A stretch of 19,054 bases of DNA, taken from the NCBI RefSeq assembly GCF_002379585.1, contig NZ_DFUE01000013.1, positions 1 through 19,054 on the forward strand, read 5' to 3'. The notes beneath the pieces are model-generated. The model did not search any database and was not told the DNA's origin. It saw only the letters and a list, made by a program, of their open reading frames with translations. Source of the DNA: Pseudomonas sp. UBA4194. GTDB taxonomy: Bacteria; Pseudomonadota; Gammaproteobacteria; Pseudomonadales; Pseudomonadaceae. A program made the translations under genes and the position numbers. Of this stretch, positions 7,249-14,339 are shown piece after piece. Position 1 is the stretch's first letter. The number at the start of each line of letters is the position of its first letter.

Positions 7249-8829
7249 TTACTGCAGTAAAGCAGCCTTCAGCAGTTCACAGGTATACGGATGCTGCGGC
7301 GCCTCGAACACCTCATGGCTCGGCCCGTGCTCCACCACCTGGCCATCCTTGATCACGATCACATCGTGAGCCAGTGCCCGCACCACCGCCAGGTCATGGC
7401 TGATGAACAGGTAGGTCAGACCATGGCGCTCCTGCAACTGCCGCAGCAGGGTCACCACCTGCTTCTGAACCGTGCGGTCCAGCGCCGAAGTGGGCTCGTC
7501 GAGCAGGATCAGCGCCGGCTTGAGCACCAAGGCCCGGGCGATGGCGATGCGCTGGCGTTGCCCGCCCGAAAACTCATGGGGGTAACGATGCCGCGCGTCA
7601 GGGTCCAGGCCCACCTCGCGCAATGCCTCGACAACCTGTGCATCGCACGCCTTGGCGCTGTGCTCGCTGTGCACCTCCAGGCCTTCACTGATGATCTGCG
7701 CCACCGACATGCGCGGGCTGAGGCTGCCGAACGGGTCCTGGAACACCACTTGCATCTGCCGCCGCCACGGCCGCATCTGCTTCTGGTCCAGCGCATCGAG
7801 CGCCTGACCCTGAAAGCGGATGCTGCCTTCAGAATCGAGCAGGCGCAGAATCGCCTGACCCAGCGTCGACTTGCCCGAGCCAGACTCGCCGACGATGCCC
7901 AAGGTCTTGCCCTGCTGCAGGCTCAGGCTGATACCGTCCACCGCCTTGACGAACTCACGGGGCTTGCGAAACAGACCACCGCCAATCGGGTACCAGACTT
8001 TCAGCGCGTGCACATCGAGCAGCGTCTCGCGCTCCTGGCGGGGCAGGGCTTCGCCGGCAGGTTCTGCATCCAGCAGCAACTGGCTGTACGGATGCTGCGG
8101 TGCGGTGAACAGTTGCTCGCATTCGGCCTGTTCGACCACTTCGCCCGCGCGCATCACACATACGCGCTGGGCGATGCTGCGCACCAGGTTAAGGTCGTGG
8201 CTGATCAGCAACAGCGACATGCCCAGGCGTTGCTGCAAGGATTTGAGCAACTGCAGGATGCGCCGCTGCACCGTGACGTCCAGGGCGGTGGTGGGCTCGT
8301 CGGCGATCAGCAGTTCCGGCTCGCAGGCCAGGGCCATGGCGATCATCACCCGTTGCCGTTGGCCACCGGAGAGTTGATGCGGATAGGCCTTCAGGCGCTT
8401 CTGGGGGTGTTGGATGCCCACCAGTTGCAACAGCTCCAGGATGCGTGCGTCGGCTTCCTTGCCGCCCATGCCCTTGTGCACCAGCAAGGTCTCGCCAATC
8501 TGCTTGTGCACGGTGTGCAGCGGATTGAGAGAGGTCATCGGCTCCTGAAAGATCATCGCGATGCGGTCGCCACGCATCTTGCGCAGCGTGGCGTTGTCGG
8601 CGCCCAACAGCTCCTGGCCGCGGTAGCGCACGCTGCCGCTGCTTTGGCAGCCGGTGTCGGGCAGCAGTTGCAGGATGGAGTGGGCAGTGACCGACTTGCC
8701 CGAACCCGATTCGCCCACCAGGGCCACGCACTGGCCGGCGGGAATGTCGAGACTGAGATCCTTGACCACCGCCTGGCCGTTGAACGCGACGGTGAGGTGG
8801 CGGATTTCGATGATGTTGGGGGTCGTCAT
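7249..8829 (-). CDS. yejF: Oligopeptide ABC transporter, duplicated ATP-binding protein YejF
   Basis: A 526-residue fusion of two complete ABC cassettes, the usual form and size of YejF (E. coli about 529). The first cassette shows GESGSGKS (near 40), LSGGQRQR and LIADEPTTALD. The second shows GESGSGKS (near 320), FSGGQRQR and LILLDEPTSALD. Both also carry the C-terminal oligopeptide-transporter extension (QHPYSQLLL, QHPYTCELL). The protein would energise the YejBE channel at the cytoplasmic face of the inner membrane. I prefer the ATG at 8829 over the ATG at 8853 because the mature protein normally begins a few residues before IIEIRHLTV and the longer form starts next to a REP. It is separated from yejE by 78 bp that contain that REP. 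Confidence 0.93.
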   Translation of the reverse strand: MTTPNIIEIRHLTVAFNGQAVVKDLSLDIPAGQCVALVGESGSGKSVTAHSILQLLPDTGCQSSGSVRYRGQELLGADNATLRKMRGDRIAMIFQEPMTSLNPLHTVHKQIGETLLVHKGMGGKEADARILELLQLVGIQHPQKRLKAYPHQLSGGQRQRVMIAMALACEPELLIADEPTTALDVTVQRRILQLLKSLQQRLGMSLLLISHDLNLVRSIAQRVCVMRAGEVVEQAECEQLFTAPQHPYSQLLLDAEPAGEALPRQERETLLDVHALKVWYPIGGGLFRKPREFVKAVDGISLSLQQGKTLGIVGESGSGKSTLGQAILRLLDSEGSIRFQGQALDALDQKQMRPWRRQMQVVFQDPFGSLSPRMSVAQIISEGLEVHSEHSAKACDAQVVEALREVGLDPDARHRYPHEFSGGQRQRIAIARALVLKPALILLDEPTSALDRTVQKQVVTLLRQLQERHGLTYLFISHDLAVVRALAHDVIVIKDGQVVEHGPSHEVFEAPQHPYTCELLKAALLQ

Positions 8830-8860
8830 ACGGCTATGCCTTGTGGGGTGCATCTGGCGG

Positions 8861-8894
8861 CGCCTTCGCGGCTGAACGCCGCTCCTACAGGGGG
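8861..8894. repeat. REP palindrome inside the yej operon
   Basis: A single GCGGC/GCCGC-type REP (CTTCGCGGCTG...CTACAGGG) lies in the 78-bp gap between the yejE stop and the yejF start, the only long gap in an operon whose other junctions overlap. Confidence 0.85.
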
Positions 8895-8907
8895 ACGTGT
8901 GGCGGGC

Positions 8908-9933
8908 TCAGGAGCGAGGATCGAACGCATCGCGCAAGCCCTCCCCAATGAACACCAGCAACGACAGAATCAACGCCAGGGTAAAGAACGCGGTGAATCC
9001 CAGCCAGGGCGCCTGCAGGTTCTGCTTGCCCTGGGCAATCAACTCACCCAGCGATGCACTGCCGGCCGGCATGCCGAAGCCGAGGAAATCCAACGCCGTG
9101 AGGGTAGAAATCGCCCCGGTCAGAATGAACGGCAGAAAGCTCAAGGTGGCGTTCATCGCATTGGGCAGGATATGCCGGACGATGATCTTGCGGTCCGAAA
9201 GCCCCAGCGCCCGTGCCGCCTTTACGTATTCCAGATTACGCCCACGGAGGAATTCGGCGCGCACCACGTCCACCAACGCCAGCCATGAAAACAGCGCCAT
9301 GATGCCCAGCAGCCACCAGAAATTCGGTTCGACGAAGCCCGACAGAATGATCAGCAGATAGAGCACCGGCAGCCCGGACCACACCTCCAGCAAGCGCTGA
9401 CCGAACAAGTCCACCCAGCCGCCGTAGTAACCCTGCAGAGCACCGGCGGCGATGCCGATCAACGAACTGATCACGGTCAGTGCCAGTGCAAACAGAATCG
9501 ATACCCGCGCTCCGAAGATCACCCGCGCCATCACGTCTCGGGACTGATCGTCGGTGCCCAGCCAGTTGGTCGCCGTGGGAGGGCTGGGCGACGGCTGGCT
9601 AAGGTCGTAATTGGGCGTGTCGGCGCTGAAGGCGATGGGCGGAAACAGCATCCAGCCGCCCCGTTGTTCGATCAGCTGGCGCACATAGTCGCTGCGGTAA
9701 TCGGCCTGGAACGGCAGTTGGCCGCCGAACTCCTGCTCGGTATGGCGCTTGAACACCGGAAAGTAATACTCACCGTCGTACTTGATCATCAGCGGCTTGT
9801 CATTGGCGATCAGCTCGCCGCCCAGGGTCAGGGCAAACAGCGCCAGGAAAATCCACAGCGACCACCAGCCGCGGCGATTTCGCTTGAAACGGTCCAGGCG
9901 GCGACGTGACAGCGGAGAAAGAGCCAGCATCAT
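8908..9933 (-). CDS. yejE: Oligopeptide ABC transporter permease YejE
   Basis: A 341-residue inner-membrane permease of the DppC/OppC class. A basic cytoplasmic N-terminus (SRRRLDRFKRNRRG) precedes the first membrane helix (about 24-44). The long periplasmic segment (about 45-140) contains YFPVFKRHTEQEFGG and NWLGTDDQSRDV, typical of YejE. Five further helices follow, with the EAA loop KAARALGLSDRKIIVRHILPN. The C-terminus (GEGLRDAFDPR) is the family ending. Translation is probably coupled to yejB: the yejB stop and the yejE start overlap as ATGA. A second Met immediately follows the first, so either could be the real start. Confidence 0.95.
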   Translation of the reverse strand: MMLALSPLSRRRLDRFKRNRRGWWSLWIFLALFALTLGGELIANDKPLMIKYDGEYYFPVFKRHTEQEFGGQLPFQADYRSDYVRQLIEQRGGWMLFPPIAFSADTPNYDLSQPSPSPPTATNWLGTDDQSRDVMARVIFGARVSILFALALTVISSLIGIAAGALQGYYGGWVDLFGQRLLEVWSGLPVLYLLIILSGFVEPNFWWLLGIMALFSWLALVDVVRAEFLRGRNLEYVKAARALGLSDRKIIVRHILPNAMNATLSFLPFILTGAISTLTALDFLGFGMPAGSASLGELIAQGKQNLQAPWLGFTAFFTLALILSLLVFIGEGLRDAFDPRS

Positions 9934-10997
9934 GCGTTCCTCCCGCTGAAATCGATTCGCGGGTCGACCAGGGTGTAGCTCAGGTCACCCACCAGTTTGA
10001 TCAGCAGACCCAGCAAGGTGAAGATGAACAGCGAACCGAACACCACCGGATAGTCCCGCGATACCGCCGCTTCGTAACTCAACCGGCCCAGCCCATCCAG
10101 GGAAAAGATCACCTCGATCAACAGCGAACCGGCGAAGAACACGCTGATGAATGCTTGGGGCAGGCCTGCCACCACCAGCAGCATGGCATTGCGAAACACA
10201 TGGCCGTACAACACCCGCCGTTCGCTCAGCCCCTTGGCCCGCGCGGTCACCACGTACTGGCGAGTGATTTCGTTGAGAAACGAGTTCTTGGTGAGGATGG
10301 TCAGGGTGGCGAAACCGCCGATCACCAGCGACGTGACCGGTAGCACCAGGTGCCAGAAGTAGTCGGCCACCTTGCCTGCCAGGGTCAGCTCGTCGAAGTT
10401 GTCAGACACCAGCCCCCTTACCGGAAACCAGTTCAGCGACGTACCGCCGGCGAACACCACGATCAGCAGCATGGCGAACAGGAACGCCGGCATGGCATAG
10501 CCGATGATGACCAGGCTGCTGCTCCAGACATCGAAATGGCTGCCGTGGCGAACCGCCTTGCGAATACCCAGCGGGATCGAGACCAGGTAGGTGATCAGCG
10601 TGGCCCAGAAGCCCAGTGACAAGGTGACTGGCATCTTGTCCAGGATCAGGTCGGTAACCTTGGCCCCGCGAAAGAAGCTGTTGCCGAAGTCCAGCACCGC
10701 GTAGCTCTTGATCATCAGCCAGAGCCGCTCGTGGGCGGGCTTGTCGAAACCGTACTGGCGCTCGATGTCCTTGATCAGTTTTGGGTCCAGGCCGCGACTG
10801 GCGCGCGATCCCCCCTGCAGGGCTTCACCACCGCCGCCGGTGACGCTGCCACCGACGCCGCCCACCCCTTGCAGACGGGCGATGGCCTGTTCCACCGGCC
10901 CGCCGGGAGCCGCCTGAACGATGACGAAGTTCACCAGCAGGATAGCCAGCAGTGTGGGGATGATCAGCAGCAGCCGTCGCAGTGTGTAACCCAGCAT
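9930..10997 (-). CDS. yejB: Oligopeptide ABC transporter permease YejB
   Basis: A 355-residue DppB/OppB-class inner-membrane permease. It begins with a signal-anchor helix (LLLIIPTLLAILLVNFVIVQ), followed by APGGPVEQAIA. A Gly/Ser-rich insertion (about 44-70) precedes RGLDPKLIKDIERQYGFDKP, as also seen in E. coli YejB. The core has the GIRKAVRHGSHFDVWSS segment, the EAA loop (VTARAKGLSERRVLYGHVFRN) and the C-terminal YTLVDPRIDF. The start codon overlaps the yejA stop by one base (TGATG), so the two are translationally coupled. It forms the channel together with YejE. Confidence 0.95.
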   Translation of the reverse strand: MLGYTLRRLLLIIPTLLAILLVNFVIVQAAPGGPVEQAIARLQGVGGVGGSVTGGGGEALQGGSRASRGLDPKLIKDIERQYGFDKPAHERLWLMIKSYAVLDFGNSFFRGAKVTDLILDKMPVTLSLGFWATLITYLVSIPLGIRKAVRHGSHFDVWSSSLVIIGYAMPAFLFAMLLIVVFAGGTSLNWFPVRGLVSDNFDELTLAGKVADYFWHLVLPVTSLVIGGFATLTILTKNSFLNEITRQYVVTARAKGLSERRVLYGHVFRNAMLLVVAGLPQAFISVFFAGSLLIEVIFSLDGLGRLSYEAAVSRDYPVVFGSLFIFTLLGLLIKLVGDLSYTLVDPRIDFSGRNA

Positions 10998-12844
10998 CAG
11001 TTGGCCTTCCCTGTCTGGCGTGCCTGCATTTGTTCAGTGGTCAGCGCGGTCGGGTTGACTTCCCACCACGTCTCGATTGCCGGGTCGTTGGGGGCGGGCG
11101 TGGCGGGCATGCCGAAACGGTTCCACCACACCGTCGAGGTGCCGGGCGGATAGTAATTGGGCACCCAGTAGTAATTCCACTGCAGTACCCGGTCCAGGGC
11201 GTGGGCGTAGTCGAGCATGTCGGGCTGGGTCTTGGCCGCCACCAGCCCGTTGATCAACTCATCCACGGCAGGGCTTTTGAGCACCATGAAATTGTTCGAC
11301 CCGGGGTCGGTGGCGCCCTCGGAGCCGAAGAAACCATACAGCTCGATGCCGGGCGTGGGGGTGACCGGGTAGCCGGTCACGATCATGTCGTAGTCCCGGG
11401 CCATCACGCGGTTGACGTACTGGGATGCGTCGATGCGACGAATCTCCATGCTGATGCCGATCTGCGCCAGATTGCGCTTCCATGGCAGCAACAGGCGTTC
11501 CATGCCGTTCTGGGTATTGAGGAAGGTGAAGCTCAGTGGCTGGCCCTCGGCGTTGACCAGGCGGTCACCGTCGGGATGCCAGCCGGCTTGCTGCAGCAGA
11601 CGCAGGGCTTGCAGTTGCTTGTCGCGGATCAGGCCTGAACCATCGCTGGTGGGAGCGCGGAACACCTGACTGAACACTTCGTTGGGCACTTCACCGCGCA
11701 GGCCCCGGAGGATCTTCAATTCGCCCTCGGTGGGCGGCTGGGACGCGGCCAACGGGCTGTTGGAGAAAAAACTCTGCTGGCGGATGTACATGCCACGCAT
11801 CATTTGCCGGTTGCTCCATTCGAAGTCCCAGAGCATGGCCAGCGCCTGGCGCACGCGACGATCCTGAAACACCGGGCGCTGCAGGTTGAACACATAGCCC
11901 TGGGCCGGCTGCAGACCCTGTCGGGCGAGGTGCGCACGTTGCAGGCGGCCATCGTCCAGGGGTGGACTGTTGTAGCCGATGGTGTAGGCGGTGGCAGAGA
12001 ACTCGCGGTTGTAGTCGAAACCACCGCCACGCAGCACCTGGCGCGCGACGTCGGTGTCGCCGAAATACTCGATGCTGAACGTGTCGAAGTTGTACAGGCC
12101 ACGGGCCTCGGGCAGATCCTTGCCCCACCAGTCGGGGTTGCGCTTGAAAGTGATGCTGCGGCCGTTGTCGATTTTGCCGACGCGGTACGGCCCGCTGCCC
12201 AGGGGCGCCTCGAAGCCGCCGCCGTTGGCGAAGTCGCGGGTCTTCCACCAGTGCTCGGGCAGCACCGGCAAGGTGGCCAGGTCCAGGGGCAGGGTACGGC
12301 TGTCGGTGTTCTTGAAGGTGAAACGCACCTGGCGCGGGCCTTCCACGACTACGTCCTTGACGTTGGCGAACTGGGTTCGGTACGCCAGGCTGCCTTGGGT
12401 CATCAACAGGTTGAAGGTGTAGCGAACGTCTTCGGCGCGGATCGGCTGGCCATCGGCGAACACGGCCTTGGGGTTGAGGTTGAAACGCAGGGACAGACCA
12501 TCCTCGCCGCGCTCCATCGACTCGGCCACCAGGCCATACACCGTGTAGGGTTCATCCAGCGAGCGTACCGCCAGGGGGGCATAGAGCATGCCGTCGACCT
12601 GGCTCACGCCGATGCCTTTATCGATATAGGGCAGGATATGGTCGTACTGGCCGATCTCGATTGCCGAGCGGCGCATGCTGCCGCCTTTGGGGGCGTCAGG
12701 GTTGACGTAGTCGAAATGGGTGAAATCGGCGGGGTATTTGGGCGCTTCGCCGTAGACGGTGAGGGCGTGTTGCAGGGTCGCGAAAACGCAGGGTGTGGTC
12801 AACAACAGGACACACAGGGCCAGAGAAGAAAAAACCGCGCGCAT
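10997..12844 (-). CDS. yejA: Oligopeptide-binding protein YejA (SBP family 5)
   Basis: A 615-residue periplasmic solute-binding protein. Residues 1-22 form a signal peptide (MRAVFSSLALCVLLLTTPCVFA) without a lipobox Cys, so a soluble periplasmic protein is expected. The mature part begins with the YejA signature HALTVYGEAPKYPADFTHFDY. It carries family-5 motifs such as IRAEDVRYTFNLL, GSGPYRV, PDWWGKDLP, and RVRQALAMLWDFEWSN. It delivers peptides to YejBEF; the E. coli homologue takes up microcin C and related oligopeptides. AAGG lies 6 bases before the ATG. A terminator after ppiC at 12911-12935 leaves only about 65 bp for its promoter, and I could not assign a convincing one. The ligand here is unknown. 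Confidence 0.95.
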   Translation of the reverse strand: MRAVFSSLALCVLLLTTPCVFATLQHALTVYGEAPKYPADFTHFDYVNPDAPKGGSMRRSAIEIGQYDHILPYIDKGIGVSQVDGMLYAPLAVRSLDEPYTVYGLVAESMERGEDGLSLRFNLNPKAVFADGQPIRAEDVRYTFNLLMTQGSLAYRTQFANVKDVVVEGPRQVRFTFKNTDSRTLPLDLATLPVLPEHWWKTRDFANGGGFEAPLGSGPYRVGKIDNGRSITFKRNPDWWGKDLPEARGLYNFDTFSIEYFGDTDVARQVLRGGGFDYNREFSATAYTIGYNSPPLDDGRLQRAHLARQGLQPAQGYVFNLQRPVFQDRRVRQALAMLWDFEWSNRQMMRGMYIRQQSFFSNSPLAASQPPTEGELKILRGLRGEVPNEVFSQVFRAPTSDGSGLIRDKQLQALRLLQQAGWHPDGDRLVNAEGQPLSFTFLNTQNGMERLLLPWKRNLAQIGISMEIRRIDASQYVNRVMARDYDMIVTGYPVTPTPGIELYGFFGSEGATDPGSNNFMVLKSPAVDELINGLVAAKTQPDMLDYAHALDRVLQWNYYWVPNYYPPGTSTVWWNRFGMPATPAPNDPAIETWWEVNPTALTTEQMQARQTGKAN

Positions 12845-12903
12845 TGTCTGCCTTGGTGATGGGAGGAGGGGAACAGCCTAACATCTTGGTGCACGGGCGT
12901 TGC

Positions 12904-12935
12904 AAACGAAAACGGCCCGCCAGGGGCGGGCCGTT
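12904..12935 (-). terminator. Rho-independent terminator of ppiC (12948-13229)
   Basis: A perfect 11-bp GC-rich stem (12911-12921 with 12925-12935; AACGGCCCGCC / GGCGGGCCGTT) has a 3-base loop. In the minus-strand direction it is followed by TTTTCGTTTGC. It lies 12 bp after the ppiC stop and isolates ppiC from the yej operon. Confidence 0.9.
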
Positions 12936-12947
12936 CGTGCGCCGGGA

Positions 12948-13229
12948 TCAGTCCTGGCGGCTGGTGACTTCCAGCAGGTGGTAGCCGAACTGGGTTTTGA
13001 CCGGACCCTGGACGACGTTCACCGGAGCGCTGAATACCACGGTGTCGAACTCCTTGACCATTTGGCCCGGGCCGAACGAGCCGAGGTCACCGCCCTGGCG
13101 GCTGGAAGGGCAGGTGGAATTGGCCTTGGCTACTTCGGCGAAATCGGCGCCGCCTTCGATCTGGGCTTTGAGTTCGTTGCACTTGGCTTCATCGGCAACC
13201 AGGATGTGGCGGGCAGTGGCTTTGGCCAT
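12948..13229 (-). CDS. ppiC: Peptidyl-prolyl cis-trans isomerase PpiC (parvulin)
   Basis: A 93-residue single-domain parvulin, the same size as E. coli PpiC (parvulin 10). It shows ATARHILVADEAKCNELK at the start, the CPSSRQGGDLGSFGPGQMV block (about 40-58), and VVQGPVKTQFGYHLLEVTSR at the end. No signal peptide is present, so it is cytoplasmic. AGGAG lies 10 bases before the ATG. It has its own terminator and is probably monocistronic. It is closer to canonical PpiC than the paralogue at 1515-1790, which is more basic and has KRGGDLGEVRPGQ in place of RQGGDLGSFGPGQ. Confidence 0.95.
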   Translation of the reverse strand: MAKATARHILVADEAKCNELKAQIEGGADFAEVAKANSTCPSSRQGGDLGSFGPGQMVKEFDTVVFSAPVNVVQGPVKTQFGYHLLEVTSRQD

Positions 13230-13345
13230 GAGGTATTACTCCTATCTAGAAAAGTTGTGCAGCCTACCCGATTGAGGGGGTGATTTCCTCGGAAAAGTTC
13301 CTTGGGATTGATGGGATGTTCGGGCGAGGGTGGGGTGTCAGGGAG

Positions 13346-13379
13346 GGCCCCTTCGCGGCTTCACGCCGCTCCTACAAGG
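13346..13379. repeat. REP palindrome, GCGGC/GCCGC type
   Basis: GGCCCCTTCGCGGCTTCACG followed by CCGCTCCTACAAGG: a single REP of the same type as those at 7126, 8861 and 19025, located upstream of ppiC. Confidence 0.82.
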
Positions 13380-13414
13380 AACCGCGTGTGCCAGATGCGT
13401 GGCAGCGCTGTAAT

Positions 13415-13537
13415 ACAGGGAACACTGTGTGTCATGGCCGATGGAACCCGGTGGGACAGGGAACACTGTATGTCACGGCTGATGGAACCCGGTGGGACAG
13501 GGAACACTGTATGTCATGGCTGATGGAATCCTGTGGG
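13415..13537. repeat. Three 41-bp tandem repeats
   Basis: Units at 13415-13455, 13456-13496 and 13497-13537 keep an exact 41-bp period with few substitutions. Each begins ACAGGGAACACTGT, whose outer ACAG and CTGT are inverted. Each continues through GTCATGGC(C/T)GATGGAA and ends with GGTGGG or TGTGGG. The last unit merges with the head of the REP at 13531. The period is not a multiple of three, so it is not protein coding. It could be a minisatellite grown by slippage next to a REP, or an array of protein-binding sites; there is nothing to decide between these. Confidence 0.9.
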
Positions 13538-13561
13538 AACGGGCTCTGCCCGCGAGAGGCC
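13531..13561. repeat. REP palindrome, GCGGG/CCCGC-like
   Basis: CTGTGGGAACGGGCTCTGCCCGCGAGAGGCC: a slightly degenerate REP whose hairpin (CGGG-CTCTG-CCCG) starts within the last tandem unit. It sits 15 bp past the stop of the LysE-family gene and is a possible transcript-end hairpin for it. Confidence 0.7.
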
Positions 13562-13576
13562 GGTACTGACACCCCC

Positions 13577-14206
13577 TCACCCGCGGCTGAAAATCGACAC
13601 CGCCCCCGCAGTCCCGAACAAGGCCGCGCTGATCCGGTTGAACCAGCTCTGCCCACTGCCCGTGCGCAGATACCGCGCCGCGCCGTGCGCGCCCAGGCCG
13701 TAGGCCAGTTTGCAACCCAGATCCAGCACCGTCCAGGTGGCGATCATGATCAGCAACTGACCCAGCAGCGGCCTCTCGGCACTCAGAAACTGCGGCAGGA
13801 ACGCGGCAAAGAACAAGATATCCTTGGGATTGCTGGCACCCAACACAAATGCCCGACCAAACAACGCGCCGAAGCGCGGCGCCGGCAGGTTGCCGGGCAC
13901 ATGGGCGCCCTGAGCAGGCAGGCGCGATTGCTGCCAGCTTTGCCAGGCGAGGTAGAACAGGTACAGCGCGCCGACGATCTTCAATGCACTGAACACCTGT
14001 TCCGAGGCCATCAACAGCGCGCCCAGGCCCAGCGCCGAAGCACTGAGCAGACAGATCGAAGCGATCACCCCGCCCAGAAAAGCCGGATAAGACCGGCGCA
14101 GGCCGTAGTTCAGGCTGTTGCCGATCATCAGCAAAGACAGCGGGCCAGGGATGAGGATCACGATCAGGGCGGCGCCACTGAACAACAGCCAGGTGTCGAG
14201 GTTCAC
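13577..14206 (-). CDS. LysE/RhtB-family amino acid exporter
   Basis: A 209-residue inner-membrane protein with the LysE/RhtB pattern of about six hydrophobic helices. It has the PGP motif near the start (VILIPGPLSLLMIGNSLNYG, about 16-35), a conserved GALYLFYLAWQSW segment (about 79-91), and the mid-protein GRAFVLGASNPKDILFFAAFLPQF. Members export amino acids or related small metabolites (Lys, Arg, Thr, homoserine lactone, Leu); the substrate here is unknown. The start is a GTG with AAGGA about 10 bases upstream. It lies 134 bp downstream of the purine permease on the same strand, across a repeat hairpin, so cotranscription is uncertain. Confidence 0.9.
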   Translation of the reverse strand: MNLDTWLLFSGAALIVILIPGPLSLLMIGNSLNYGLRRSYPAFLGGVIASICLLSASALGLGALLMASEQVFSALKIVGALYLFYLAWQSWQQSRLPAQGAHVPGNLPAPRFGALFGRAFVLGASNPKDILFFAAFLPQFLSAERPLLGQLLIMIATWTVLDLGCKLAYGLGAHGAARYLRTGSGQSWFNRISAALFGTAGAVSIFSRG

Positions 14207-14279
14207 GGGGTTGAGTTCCTTGGTGTGTTGGGTTGATGGTATGCCTGGGGGTTGGTGGTTGCAGGCGCTCCGCCGTCAG

Positions 14280-14318
14280 CTCCCTCTCCCCCAGGGAGAG
14301 GGCCGGGGTGAGGGGACC
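14280..14318. repeat. CCCTCTCCC hairpin-plus-tail repeat
   Basis: Stem 14282-14290 pairs with 14294-14302 (CCCTCTCCC/GGGAGAGGG, loop CCA). The tail CGGGGTGAGGGGACC is shared with the compound element at 33-212. It lies just past the stop of the purine permease and may stabilise or end that transcript; no T-tract is present. Confidence 0.85.
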
Positions 14319-14339
14319 ATCCACCGCAGATCCAACCCC

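Larger units (their letters stand above)
13230..13576. other. Non-coding intergenic region with two REPs and a tandem array
   Basis: This is the longest stretch without a gene (347 bp). It holds, in order, the ppiC ribosome site and upstream region, a GCGGC-type REP, 31 bp of unassigned sequence, three 41-bp tandem repeats, and a GCGGG-type REP ending close to the stop of the LysE-family gene. Short open frames crossing it change frame at each 41-bp unit and look spurious. Confidence 0.8.

Noticed and set aside
7291..9288. Long plus-strand open frame of about 665 codons opposite yejF/yejE
   Set aside because: It is antisense to clearly conserved ABC transporter genes; its composition (His/Gln/Arg-rich) is that expected from the complement of GC-rich coding DNA.
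10780..10866. Gly/Ser-rich stretch of YejB as a foreign insertion
   Set aside because: A comparable Gly-rich segment at the same place occurs in E. coli YejB, so it is a family feature.
13415..13537. CRISPR array
   Set aside because: The 41-bp units are directly contiguous with no unique spacers, only three copies exist, and no cas gene is present.
13300..13560. Small peptide genes in the 41-bp repeat region
   Set aside because: The frame shifts with each 41-bp unit, the open frames run into REP sequence, and no ribosome site is convincing.
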